A DNA stretch of 64,000 nt, taken from positions 248,001 through 312,000 of the forward strand of contig NZ_QQOA01000002.1 in NCBI RefSeq assembly GCF_003443895.1. The letters are read 5' to 3'. The DNA comes from Paraburkholderia phosphatilytica (GTDB taxonomy: Bacteria; Pseudomonadota; Gammaproteobacteria; Burkholderiales; Burkholderiaceae). Shown here piece after piece: positions 1 to 7,673 of the stretch (its first letter is position 1; every line of letters begins with the position of its first letter). Below the pieces are notes generated by a model. The model did no database searches, had not been told where the DNA came from, and worked only from the letters and a program-made list of their open reading frames with translations. The position numbers and the translations under genes were made by a program.

Positions 1-281
1 GCCGACACCGGCGCGGCCTCGTCGCCCGCATCGGCAACGCCCGCCGCCTCCACCGCAACCTCAACCGCCGGCAACCCGGCAACGATCGCCGCGCGCAGGC
101 TCTCCGGCGCCCGCTGATAGGCGACCGAGCGCATCGCGCCGGACACCGCGCGCAGCACGGCGCCGTCGCGCTGGCAGTCCGCGCAGCCCGACAGATGCTG
201 CCGCACGCGCCAGTCGTCGGCGGCGGAAAGCTCGCGATCCATGCTCGCATCGAGGAGCGGACGCACGTCGTCACAGTTCAT
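1..281 (-). CDS. Anti-sigma factor with zinc-finger (ZAS) domain, 3' end outside window
   Basis: Reading from ATG at 281 on the minus strand gives about 93 residues starting MNCDDVRPLLDASMDRELS. His29, Cys33 and Cys36 form the H-x3-C-x2-C motif of zinc-binding anti-sigma factors, with an extra Cys3. Such proteins hold a partner ECF sigma factor inactive, usually from the inner membrane; the membrane part would lie beyond the window edge. The start overlaps the end of the sigma gene by 11 bases, so the pair is translationally coupled, as expected for a sigma/anti-sigma module. The role is inferred from motif and context; the C-terminus cannot be seen. Confidence 0.8.
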   Translation of the reverse strand, partial: MNCDDVRPLLDASMDRELSAADDWRVRQHLSGCADCQRDGAVLRAVSGAMRSVAYQRAPESLRAAIVAGLPAVEVAVEAAGVADAGDEAAPVS

Positions 282-1020
282 CAGGCGTCTCCCCTACGGA
301 CTGGTTGAAGGTGGCGCCGCCCGCAAGCAGCTGCGGCGGCAACGGTGCAGCGACGTCGCGGGCAGCCCCGGTATCCGGCTTGCCGCGCTCGGCCGCCCCT
401 TTGGTTGCCCTCACTGCCGGCGACACGCCCTTGCGCTCCATCGCCATCAGCACGGTGGCGAGCCTGCGGCGGCCCCGCGCGAGCCGCGACATCACGGTGC
501 CCACCGGCACGCTCGCGATCGTCGCGATCTCGCGATAACTCAGTTCCTCCAGTTCGCGCAACACCAGCACCTCGCGATATTCGACCGGCAGCTGTTCGAG
601 CGCCGCATGCACGCGCTCCGCATCCTGCGCCTCGATCGCGAGCGTTTCGGGATCGACGCCGCCACTGGCCCAGCCGTCGAGCGGCGTGTCGTCCTGGTTC
701 TCGTCGAACTCGGCCACTTCCTCCGCCGACGCCCGCCGCCGCCACTCCGTGTACCAGGTGCGCCGCACGATCGCGAGCAGCCACGGGCGCGCGCTGTCGC
801 CGCGGAACGTATCGAAGAAGCGGAACGCGCGCAGGAAGGCTTCCTGCACGATGTCGTCGGCGTCGCTCGGGTTGCGCGACAGCCAGCGCGCGAGGTTGTA
901 CGCCGCATCGAGATGCGGCAACGCAAGCGTCTGGAAACGCTGGCTGCGCGCGGCGGCAAGTGCCGCGTCGCTGCGCGGCCCCGCCCGATCGTCTCCGGCC
1001 TTCAGCACGGCATCGTCCAC
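271..1020 (-). CDS. ECF-family RNA polymerase sigma factor (RpoE-like)
   Basis: A 249-residue sigma-70 family protein. Region 2 spans roughly residues 33-100 (AYNLARWLSRNPSDADDIVQEAF, then a region-2.4 stretch ending in WRRR). Region 4 spans roughly 135-190, with LPVEYREVLVLRELEELSY and the helix-turn-helix VPVGTVMSRLARGRRRL. The last 55 or so residues are a low-complexity tail. It presumably directs RNA polymerase to a small stress regulon and is held by the anti-sigma factor encoded immediately downstream. Two GGAATAA elements upstream on the same strand (1114-1108 and 1175-1169) suggest autoregulation. Class assignment is certain; the inducing signal is unknown. Confidence 0.92.
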   Translation of the reverse strand: MDDAVLKAGDDRAGPRSDAALAAARSQRFQTLALPHLDAAYNLARWLSRNPSDADDIVQEAFLRAFRFFDTFRGDSARPWLLAIVRRTWYTEWRRRASAEEVAEFDENQDDTPLDGWASGGVDPETLAIEAQDAERVHAALEQLPVEYREVLVLRELEELSYREIATIASVPVGTVMSRLARGRRRLATVLMAMERKGVSPAVRATKGAAERGKPDTGAARDVAAPLPPQLLAGGATFNQSVGETPDEL

Positions 1021-1085
1021 TCCGATTCCCCTCGCTCCCCGTGTGCTCGCGGCTCCCCCTTCGGCGGCGCCCGCGTTACGGCATG

Positions 1086-1114
1086 CATGACCGGCTACGC
1101 ACTGAGTTTATTCC
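1086..1114 (-). promoter_or_regulatory. Candidate ECF sigma promoter P1 of the sigma/anti-sigma operon
   Basis: GGAATAA at 1114-1108, a 16-base spacer, then GTCATG at 1091-1086. The same GGAATAA-N16-GT arrangement recurs twice in this 246-base intergenic region. GGAATAA is a typical -35 element of ECF-type sigma factors, so this is read as the proximal autoregulated promoter, giving a leader of about 60 bases. Confidence 0.55.
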
Positions 1115-1146
1115 GCGCCGGATGAAAAATCCGCCGCGCCCGATGC

Positions 1147-1175
1147 ACTTACCGTATGCGACGCGCTTTTATTCC
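1147..1175 (-). promoter_or_regulatory. Candidate ECF sigma promoter P2 of the sigma/anti-sigma operon
   Basis: GGAATAA at 1175-1169, a 16-base spacer, then GTAAGT at 1152-1147. Motif and spacing match P1 and the divergent promoter, so it may be a second, distal autoregulated start. Confidence 0.45.
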
Positions 1176-1207
1176 CGCGCGGACGGCTTACGGCAAAAAA
1201 TAAAAGG

Positions 1208-1236
1208 GGAATAACGCGCGAAGGCCCGCGGTACGA
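1208..1236 (+). promoter_or_regulatory. Candidate ECF sigma promoter of the phosphoesterase-cupredoxin operon
   Basis: GGAATAA at 1208-1214, a 16-base spacer, then GTACGA at 1231-1236. The start codon at 1267 is 59 bases downstream of the -35 element, a normal promoter geometry. It shares motif and spacing with the two minus-strand sites, so the divergent operon probably belongs to the same sigma regulon. Confidence 0.55.
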
Positions 1237-1266
1237 CACGCAACATCCACCCGAAAGGAGACTTGC

Positions 1267-2166
1267 ATGTCGACCACCCTCACCCGGCGCGACTTCCTGC
1301 GCCTCGCCGCGGCCGGCGGCGGCGCCGCGTTCGCGTCGGCGCTGCCCGGCTGGGCCACGGCTGCCACCAACCATGCCGACGACTTCTTCTTCGTGCAGCT
1401 GTCGGACGCGCACTGGGGCTTCGAAGGCCCGGCGATCAATCCGGACGCGAAAGGCACGCTGCCGAAGGCCGTCGCCGCGGTCAACGCGCTGCCGCAGAAG
1501 CCCGACTTCGTGATCTTCACCGGCGACCTGACCCACACCACCGACGACCCCACGGTGCGCCGCGCGCGCATGCACGAGTTCCAGTCGATCGTCGCGAAGC
1601 TGGAGGTGGCGCCGCTGCATCTGATGCCCGGCGAGCACGACGCGAGTCTCGACAACGGCGCCGCGTTCCAGGAGATTTTCGGCCCGACGCACTACACGTT
1701 CGATCACAAGGGCATCCACTTCATCGTGATCGACAATGTGTCGGACCCGGCCGGCCGCGTCGGCCAGACGCAGCTCGCGTGGCTCGCCGACGATCTCGCG
1801 AAGCAGCCGAAGGAGCAGCGCATCGTCGTGTTCACGCACCGGCCGCTGTTCGATCTCGCGCCGCAATGGGACTGGGCGACGCGCGACGGCGCCGACGTGA
1901 TCGCGCAACTGCAGCCGTATCAGAACGTGACGGTGTTCTACGGCCACATCCATCAGGAGCTGCACACCACCACCGGCCACATCGCGCATCACGCGGCGCG
2001 CTCGCTGATGTTCCCGCTGCCCGTCGCGGGCTCGCAGGAAAAGCGGCTGCCGATCCCGTGGGATGCGTCGGCGCCGTACAAGGGCCTCGGCTGGCGCAAG
2101 GTCGAAGCGGACGGTGCGCCGCCCGCCTATGCGCTCGATGAAATGCCGATCCGCAATCTCACCTGA
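1267..2166 (+). CDS. Tat-exported metallophosphoesterase (calcineurin-like fold)
   Basis: 299 residues. The N-terminus carries a twin-arginine signal (TRRDFLRL at residues 6-13, then an Ala/Gly-rich segment ending near ATAATN), so the protein should be folded before export to the periplasm. Family metal-binding blocks appear in order: LSDAHWG, TGDLTH, GEHD, FTHRPLF and YGHIHQE, the di-metal site of calcineurin-like phosphoesterases. The start is supported by AAAGGAG seven bases before ATG. The cupredoxin gene follows after 14 bases. The substrate cannot be told from sequence; cooperation with the cupredoxin is inferred from the shared operon. Confidence 0.88.
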   Translation: MSTTLTRRDFLRLAAAGGGAAFASALPGWATAATNHADDFFFVQLSDAHWGFEGPAINPDAKGTLPKAVAAVNALPQKPDFVIFTGDLTHTTDDPTVRRARMHEFQSIVAKLEVAPLHLMPGEHDASLDNGAAFQEIFGPTHYTFDHKGIHFIVIDNVSDPAGRVGQTQLAWLADDLAKQPKEQRIVVFTHRPLFDLAPQWDWATRDGADVIAQLQPYQNVTVFYGHIHQELHTTTGHIAHHAARSLMFPLPVAGSQEKRLPIPWDASAPYKGLGWRKVEADGAPPAYALDEMPIRNLT

Positions 2167-2180
2167 ACCCGGAGCCGGCC

Positions 2181-2579
2181 ATGACGACATCGATGACCAC
2201 CGCACGCCTGATGAACCGCCGCCGCTGGCTGGCCCTCGCCGGCGCGTCGAGCGCCGCCGCGCTGCTCGCGCGCGCCGGCATTCCGCTCGCGCTTGCACAG
2301 GCCGCGCCGCGCGTGATCAAGGTCCACGCGCGCCGTTTCACCTTCACGCCGGACAAGATCGCGCTCGCGCCGAACGAGCGGGTCGTGTTCGAAGTTACGT
2401 CGGAGGACGTGGTGATGGGCTTTTCGATTCCGCAGCTCGGCGTGCGCGCCGACGTGCCGCCCGGCCAGCCGGTGCACGTCGAAGCGCAGGCCGGCGCCGC
2501 GGGCAATGTGCAGTTCCTGTGCGACATTTTCTGCGGCTCGGGTCACGAGACGATGAACGGGGTGCTGGTGGTGGGTTGA
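2181..2579 (+). CDS. Exported cupredoxin with CuA-like metal site
   Basis: 132 residues with a leader rich in Arg then Ala (NRRRWLALAGASSAA), possibly another Tat signal. The mature part is a cytochrome-oxidase-subunit-II-like cupredoxin. Cys114, Cys118, His122 and Met125 reproduce the C-x3-C-x3-H-x2-M binuclear CuA loop. The strand that normally supplies the first histidine reads EDVVMGFSIPQ, with Met79 where homologous cupredoxins have His. It may bind copper or transfer electrons in the periplasm together with the co-transcribed phosphoesterase. The family call is firm; metal content and role are inference. Confidence 0.82.
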   Translation: MTTSMTTARLMNRRRWLALAGASSAAALLARAGIPLALAQAAPRVIKVHARRFTFTPDKIALAPNERVVFEVTSEDVVMGFSIPQLGVRADVPPGQPVHVEAQAGAAGNVQFLCDIFCGSGHETMNGVLVVG

Positions 2580-2613
2580 GACTGGCGAGCCCCCGTCGTA
2601 GACACGGCAAGCG

Positions 2614-3525
2614 CTATTCGTTGCTGCTCCAGTAATCCGGCCGCGCGTACAGCGCTTTCAGATAGTCGATGAAATAGCGCACCTTGGCGGGCACATAGCG
2701 CTGCTGCGGATACACGGCAAGGATGTCGTAATCGGGCAGCGCGTATTCGTCGAGCACGGTCTCCAGCTCGCCGCGCGCGAGCTGCTGGTCGATCTCCCAC
2801 GTGGAGCGCCAGCCGAGGCCCAATCCTTCGGATACCCAACGATGCAGCAGCTCGCCGTCGTTGCAGTCGAGCGTGCCGCCGACGCGCACCGTCACGAGCT
2901 TGCCGTTGCGGCGGAAATACCAGCCGCGGTTCTGGCCGCCCTGCAGGTTGAACGCGAGGCAGTTGTGCTGGGGCAGGTCGTCGAGCGACTTCGGCTTGCC
3001 GAACTTGCGGAAGTATTCGGGCGTGCCGCACACCACGCGCCGGTTGGTCGCGAGCTTCACCGCGACGAAGTTCGGATCGACCGCGCCGCCGATGCGGATC
3101 GACAGGTCGTAGCCCTCGCGCACCAGATCGACCACCCGGTCGGTCAGGTTGAATGACACCTGCAGATCAGGCTTGTCGGCGAGAAAATCCGGCGCGTGCG
3201 GCGCGACGTGCTTGCGCCCGTACGCCGCCGGCGCCGACACGATCAGATGGCCGTTGACCGCCCGGCGCCCCGCCGTCAGCTCGTTTTCCGCCTGGTCCCA
3301 TTCGGTGAGCAGGCCCCGGCAGCGCTCGAGAAACGCCGCGCCCTCCTCGCTCACCACCAGCCGCCGCGTCGAGCGGTAGATCAGCTTCACGCCCAGGCGC
3401 TTTTCGAGCGCGTCGATGCGCCGGCCCAGGATCACCGGCGACACCCCTTCTTCCAGCGCCGCCGCGGCGAGGCTGCCCGCGTCCGCTACCCGCACGAACG
3501 TTTCGATCTGCTTGAACCGGTCCAT
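2614..3525 (-). CDS. LysR-type regulator divergent from the glyoxylate operon
   Basis: 303 residues. The N-terminal winged helix-turn-helix (residues 1-60: FVRVADAGSLAAAALEEGVS through IYRSTRRL) is followed by a LysR substrate-binding domain. It is transcribed away from gcl with 204 bases between the start codons. The two perfect palindromes in that gap are likely operator elements, so it probably controls gcl-hyi-glxR in response to a glyoxylate or purine breakdown metabolite. The family is certain; the target is inferred from position. Confidence 0.88.
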   Translation of the reverse strand: MDRFKQIETFVRVADAGSLAAAALEEGVSPVILGRRIDALEKRLGVKLIYRSTRRLVVSEEGAAFLERCRGLLTEWDQAENELTAGRRAVNGHLIVSAPAAYGRKHVAPHAPDFLADKPDLQVSFNLTDRVVDLVREGYDLSIRIGGAVDPNFVAVKLATNRRVVCGTPEYFRKFGKPKSLDDLPQHNCLAFNLQGGQNRGWYFRRNGKLVTVRVGGTLDCNDGELLHRWVSEGLGLGWRSTWEIDQQLARGELETVLDEYALPDYDILAVYPQQRYVPAKVRYFIDYLKALYARPDYWSSNE

Positions 3526-3609
3526 CTTCGTCTCCGCCGCTGCCTGTCTCTGCTTTCGGATTGCTTTCGTGTCGCTTCAGGCCGCTGCTCGCCAAATTCC
3601 ATACTTTTA

Positions 3610-3665
3610 GTTTCGAAACAAGCGACCTGAGCTGATCTTATCAAACCTTTAGGTCAAGCCTAAAG
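3610..3665. promoter_or_regulatory. Two palindromes in the LysR/gcl intergenic region (candidate operators)
   Basis: GTTTCGAAAC at 3610-3619 is a perfect 10-base palindrome. CTTTAGG-TCAAG-CCTAAAG at 3647-3665 is a perfect 7-5-7 inverted repeat. Both lie between the divergent lysR and gcl start codons, the second about 65 bases before gcl. The position and dyad form fit LysR recognition and activation sites. Confidence 0.5.
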
Positions 3666-3729
3666 TCCATCCAACGGCCTTTACCGGCAATCCCGCATCA
3701 AGACGCTTCAGAGACTTCAGGAGACATTC

Positions 3730-5505
3730 ATGGCCAAGATGAGAGCCGTCGACGCAGCAGTGCTCGTGCTCGAAAAAGAAGGCATCGACACCGCGTTCGG
3801 CGTTCCGGGCGCCGCGATCAACCCGTTTTACTCGGCCATGCGCAAAGCCGGCAACATCAGCCACGTGCTCGCGCGTCACGTCGAAGGCGCATCGCACATG
3901 GCCGAGGGCTATACGCGTGCCGCGCCGGGCAACATCGGCGTGTGCATCGGCACCTCGGGCCCTGCCGGCACCGACATGATCACCGGCCTGTACTCGGCGC
4001 AGGCGGACTCGATTCCGATCCTCGCGATCACGGGCCAGGCGCCGCGCGCCCGCCTCTACAAGGAAGACTTCCAGGCCGTCGACATCGAATCGATCGCTAA
4101 GCCGGTCACCAAGTGGGCGACCACCGTGCGCGAACCCGCGCTCGTGCCGCGCGCATTCCAGCAGGCGTTCCACCTGATGCGCTCGGGCCGCCCGGGTCCG
4201 GTGCTGATCGACCTGCCGATCGACGTGCAGCTCGCCGAGATCGAATTCGACATCGACACGTACGAGCCGCTGCCGGTGTACAAGCCGAAGGCGACGCGCA
4301 AGCAGATCGAAGCCGCGCTGACGATGCTCAACAGCGCCGAGAAGCCGCTGATCGTGTCCGGCGGCGGCGTGCTCAACGCCGCGGCGGAAGACTTGCTGGT
4401 CGAATTCGCGGAAACGATCGGCGTGCCGGTGATCCCGACGCTGATGTCGTGGGGTGCGATTCCCGACGACCATCCGCTGATGGCCGGCATGGTCGGCCTG
4501 CAGACCTCGCACCGCTACGGCAACGCGACGATGCTCGCGTCCGACTTCGTGCTCGGCATCGGCAACCGCTGGGCAAACCGTCACACCGGCAGCGTTGAGG
4601 TGTACACGAAGGGCCGCAAGTTCGTGCACGTCGATATCGAACCGACGCAGATCGGCCGCGTGTTCGGCCCGGATCTCGGCATCGTGTCGGACGCCAAGGC
4701 TGCGCTCGAGCTGTTCGTCGAAGTGGCGAAGGAATGGAAGGCCGCGGGCAAGCTGCAGGACCGCTCCGCGTGGGTCGCGGACTGCCAGGAACGCAAGCGC
4801 ACGATGCATCGCAAGACGCACTTCGAGAACACGCCGATCAAGCCGCAACGCGTGTACGAAGAGATGAACCTCGCGTTCGGCAAGGACACCTGCTACGTCA
4901 GCACGATCGGTCTGTCGCAGATCGCCGGCGCGCAGTTCCTGCACGTGTACAAGGCACGCAACTGGATCAACTGCGGCCAGGCGGGCCCGCTCGGCTGGAC
5001 GATTCCGGCGGCGCTCGGCGTGCGCGCCGCGGACCCGACGCGTCCGATCGTCGCGCTCTCCGGCGACTACGACTTCCAGTTCATGATCGAAGAACTGGCC
5101 GTGGGCGCGCAGTTCAAGCTGCCGTACGTGCACGTCGTGGTGAACAACTCGTACCTCGGGCTGATCCGCCAGGCGCAGCGCGCGTTCGACATGGACTACT
5201 GCGTGCAGCTCGCGTTCGACAACATCAACGCACCTGAGCTGGAAGGCTACGGCGTCGATCACGTCGCCGTGGCCGAAGGCCTCGGCTGCAAGGCGCTGCG
5301 CGTGTTCAAGCCGGAAGACATCCAGCCGGCGCTGAAGCAGGCTCAGGCGATGACGGCGCAGTTCAACGTGCCGGTGGTCGTCGAAGTGATCCTGGAGCGC
5401 GTGACCAACATCGCGATGGGCACCGAGATCGACGCGATCAACGAGTTCGAAGAGCTCGCGCAAACGAAGGCCGACGCACCCAGCGCGATCAGCATGCTCG
5501 ACTGA
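3730..5505 (+). CDS. gcl: Glyoxylate carboligase (tartronate-semialdehyde synthase)
   Basis: 591 residues, the usual family length. It is a thiamine-diphosphate enzyme that condenses two glyoxylate molecules to tartronate semialdehyde with CO2 release. Residues 49-53 read RHVEG: Val51 replaces the catalytic glutamate found in most ThDP enzymes, the hallmark of glyoxylate carboligase. The C-terminal ThDP/Mg motif begins at SGDYDFQFM and continues to NNSYLGLI. It is the first gene of gcl-hyi-glxR; AGGAGA lies shortly before the ATG. Confidence 0.97.
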   Translation: MAKMRAVDAAVLVLEKEGIDTAFGVPGAAINPFYSAMRKAGNISHVLARHVEGASHMAEGYTRAAPGNIGVCIGTSGPAGTDMITGLYSAQADSIPILAITGQAPRARLYKEDFQAVDIESIAKPVTKWATTVREPALVPRAFQQAFHLMRSGRPGPVLIDLPIDVQLAEIEFDIDTYEPLPVYKPKATRKQIEAALTMLNSAEKPLIVSGGGVLNAAAEDLLVEFAETIGVPVIPTLMSWGAIPDDHPLMAGMVGLQTSHRYGNATMLASDFVLGIGNRWANRHTGSVEVYTKGRKFVHVDIEPTQIGRVFGPDLGIVSDAKAALELFVEVAKEWKAAGKLQDRSAWVADCQERKRTMHRKTHFENTPIKPQRVYEEMNLAFGKDTCYVSTIGLSQIAGAQFLHVYKARNWINCGQAGPLGWTIPAALGVRAADPTRPIVALSGDYDFQFMIEELAVGAQFKLPYVHVVVNNSYLGLIRQAQRAFDMDYCVQLAFDNINAPELEGYGVDHVAVAEGLGCKALRVFKPEDIQPALKQAQAMTAQFNVPVVVEVILERVTNIAMGTEIDAINEFEELAQTKADAPSAISMLD

Positions 5506-5586
5506 TTCTCCTGCTTCACCCGGGCGCGCGCAGAGGTACGGCGCGCCCGGCCTGCTGTTCCATTGACCGACCAGAGAGACATTGCA

Positions 5587-6381
5587 ATGCCGAAATTCGC
5601 AGCCAACCTGACGATGCTGTTCAACGAAGTGCCGTTCCTCGACCGCTTCGTGGCCGCGGCGAACGCGGGCTTCGACGCCGTCGAGTTTCTGTTCCCCTAC
5701 CCGTTCGACAAGCAGGATCTCGCCGAACGCCTGGAAGCCAACAAGCTGAAGCTGGTGCTGCACAACCTGCCGGCCGGCAACTGGGAAGCGGGCGAGCGCG
5801 GTATCGCGTGCCTGCCGCATCGGGTTGCCGAGTTCCAGGAAGGCGTGGGCCGCGCGATCGACTACGCGAAAGCACTGAAGGTGCCGCAGCTCAACTGCCT
5901 CGTTGGCATTCCGAAGGATGTGGATGCCGACAAGGCGCGCGTGACCATCGTCGAGAACCTGCGCTTTGCCGCTGCCGCGCTGAAGAAGGAAGGCATCCGC
6001 CTGCTGGTGGAGCCGTGCAATTCGTACGACATTCCCGGCTTCGCGCTGAACCGTTCGGCGGAAGGTCTCGACGTGATCGAAGCCGTGGGCTCGGACAACC
6101 TGTTCCTGCAGTACGACATCTATCACATGCAGCGGATGGAAGGCGAACTCGCCGCGACGATCAGGAAGAACCTGCCGAAGATCGCGCACATCCAGCTCGC
6201 CGACAACCCGGGCCGCAACGAGCCGGGCACTGGCGAGATCAACTACCCGTTCCTGTTCGGTCTGCTCGATTCACTCGGCTACAGCGGCTATATCGGCTGC
6301 GAGTACAAGCCGCTCAAGACCACCAACGAGGGCCTCGGCTGGCTCGAAACGGTGGCCGGCAAATCGCGCGCCGCGGCCTGA
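5587..6381 (+). CDS. hyi: Hydroxypyruvate isomerase
   Basis: 264 residues with the xylose-isomerase-like TIM-barrel fold (MPKFAANLTMLFNEVPFLDR, later EPCNSYDIPG and HIQLADNPGRNEPGTG). It interconverts hydroxypyruvate and tartronate semialdehyde, linking gcl to the reductase encoded next. The ATG at 5587 is preceded by AGAGAGA; an in-frame upstream ATG at 5563 has no comparable site and would add eight residues not seen in the family. Confidence 0.94.
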   Translation: MPKFAANLTMLFNEVPFLDRFVAAANAGFDAVEFLFPYPFDKQDLAERLEANKLKLVLHNLPAGNWEAGERGIACLPHRVAEFQEGVGRAIDYAKALKVPQLNCLVGIPKDVDADKARVTIVENLRFAAAALKKEGIRLLVEPCNSYDIPGFALNRSAEGLDVIEAVGSDNLFLQYDIYHMQRMEGELAATIRKNLPKIAHIQLADNPGRNEPGTGEINYPFLFGLLDSLGYSGYIGCEYKPLKTTNEGLGWLETVAGKSRAAA

Positions 6382-6442
6382 CGCGCAGGCGTCACCGCGT
6401 CACGTACGGATCGACACGAACTTACTTCCTGGAGACACACTC

Positions 6443-7348
6443 ATGGCAACGATCGGATTCATCGGCCTCGGCATCATGGGCGCGCACATGGCGCGCAACC
6501 TTCTGAAGGGCGGCCATACGCTCGTCGTGAACGGCGCGTACCCGGTCCCCGAAGACCTGCGCTCGACGACCACGTCGGTCGCGAACTCGACGGCTGTCGC
6601 ACAGGCCGCCGACATCATCATCTCGATGGTCCCGGACACGCCGGACGTCGCGAACGTGCTGTTTGCCGATGACGGCGTCGCGAAGGGCCTCACGAAGGGC
6701 AAGCTCGTGATCGACATGAGCTCGATCTCGCCGCTCGACACGCAGGAGTTCGCGAAGAAGATCAACGCGCTCGGCTGCGACTACCTCGACGCGCCGGTTT
6801 CGGGCGGCGAAGTCGGCGCGCGCGAAGCGACGCTGACGATCATGGTGGGCGGCCCGCAAAAGGCGTTCGACCAGGCGAAGCCGCTGTTCGACCTGATGGG
6901 CAAGAACATCTCGCTGATCGGCGACAACGGCGCGGGTCAGACCTGCAAGGTCGCGAACCAGATCATCGTCGCGCTGAACATCGAGGCCGTTGCGGAAGCG
7001 CTGCTGTTCGCCGCGCGTTCGGGCGCGGATCCAGAGCGCGTGCGTCGTGCGCTGATGGGCGGCTTCGCGTCGTCGCGGATTCTTGAAGTGCACGGCGAAC
7101 GCATGACGAAGCGCACGTTCAACCCTGGCTTCCGCATCGAGCTGCATCAGAAGGACCTGAACCTCGCGATCGAAGGCGCGCGCAAGCTGGGCATCGCGCT
7201 GCCGCACACCGCGAGCGCGCAGCAACTGTTCAGCGTCTGCGCCGCGAACGGCGGCAAGGCGTGGGATCACTCGGCGATGGTGCGTGCGCTCGAAATCATG
7301 GCGAACTTCGAGATCGCGCAGGCGCCGGCTGAAGCCAAGGCCGCGTGA
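6443..7348 (+). CDS. glxR: Tartronate semialdehyde reductase (2-hydroxy-3-oxopropionate reductase)
   Basis: 301 residues, beta-hydroxyacid dehydrogenase family. The Rossmann motif GFIGLGIMGAHMA is at residues 5-17, the substrate-binding DAPVSGGEVGA follows at about 116-126, and the catalytic lysine lies in GQTCKVANQI near residue 171. It reduces tartronate semialdehyde to glycerate using NAD(P)H, the last step of this pathway. CTGGAGA precedes the ATG by eight bases. Confidence 0.95.
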   Translation: MATIGFIGLGIMGAHMARNLLKGGHTLVVNGAYPVPEDLRSTTTSVANSTAVAQAADIIISMVPDTPDVANVLFADDGVAKGLTKGKLVIDMSSISPLDTQEFAKKINALGCDYLDAPVSGGEVGAREATLTIMVGGPQKAFDQAKPLFDLMGKNISLIGDNGAGQTCKVANQIIVALNIEAVAEALLFAARSGADPERVRRALMGGFASSRILEVHGERMTKRTFNPGFRIELHQKDLNLAIEGARKLGIALPHTASAQQLFSVCAANGGKAWDHSAMVRALEIMANFEIAQAPAEAKAA

Positions 7349-7440
7349 GATGACGCGGCCCTCTTCCCGAAAGGGAGGAGGACACAGCAGGACATTCGGC
7401 ACGCAGCGTGAGTTGCGCAGCGCGCCGGCAGGTGGGGCGT

Positions 7441-7673
7441 CCTGAACGGCGTGCGGCACGTACTCCGGTCAGGACAAATCGGGCCGCTCTGGGCTGAGAG
7501 CGGCTAGTGGGGTCCGCAGCGGCACCCGGCAATGCCGGGGAAGCCTTGGTCGGTCAGACGTCATGGCCGGGTGTCCGCCTGTCGGATTGCTACACACGAA
7601 GTGCGCAGCAGCAGTATCTGGTGAGAATCATCGCGAGCGGCTCGCGTCGGAACGACGGCGAGCCGCTTTTTTT
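7441..7673 (+). ncRNA. Candidate structured RNA or long 3' UTR downstream of glxR
   Basis: The 323-base gap between glxR and the convergent NmrA gene has no credible ORF but much dyad symmetry. There is an 8-bp stem with a 6-base loop (GCCGCTCT at 7483-7490, AGAGCGGC at 7497-7504). There is also a 12-bp stem with one bulge (GCGGCACCCGGC at 7519-7530 with 7566-7578), nested around a shorter hairpin. A strong intrinsic terminator closes the region at 7636-7673. A terminator almost 300 bases past the glxR stop suggests either a small RNA or a structured 3' UTR. I looked for RNase P, SRP, tmRNA, glycine and cobalamin signatures and recognised none. Confidence 0.3.
7636..7673 (+). terminator. Rho-independent terminator
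   Basis: Perfect 9-bp stem AGCGGCTCG (7636-7644) / CGAGCCGCT (7659-7667), followed by seven T residues at 7667-7673. It ends plus-strand transcription just before the stop codon of the convergent oxidoreductase gene. Confidence 0.88.

Noticed and set aside
241-1214. Plus-strand frames over the sigma gene
   Set aside because: Shadows of the ECF sigma factor, which has clear region 2 and region 4.
3649-6189. 846-codon minus-strand frame antisense to gcl and hyi
   Set aside because: Very long antisense frames are common in high-GC codon-biased genes; the translation is His/Arg/Val-rich without domain features, and gcl/hyi on the other strand are certain.
7349-7673. Known ncRNAs (RNase P, SRP, tmRNA, 6S, glycine or cobalamin riboswitch)
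   Set aside because: Conserved signature segments of these classes were not found; only generic stem-loops and a terminator are visible.
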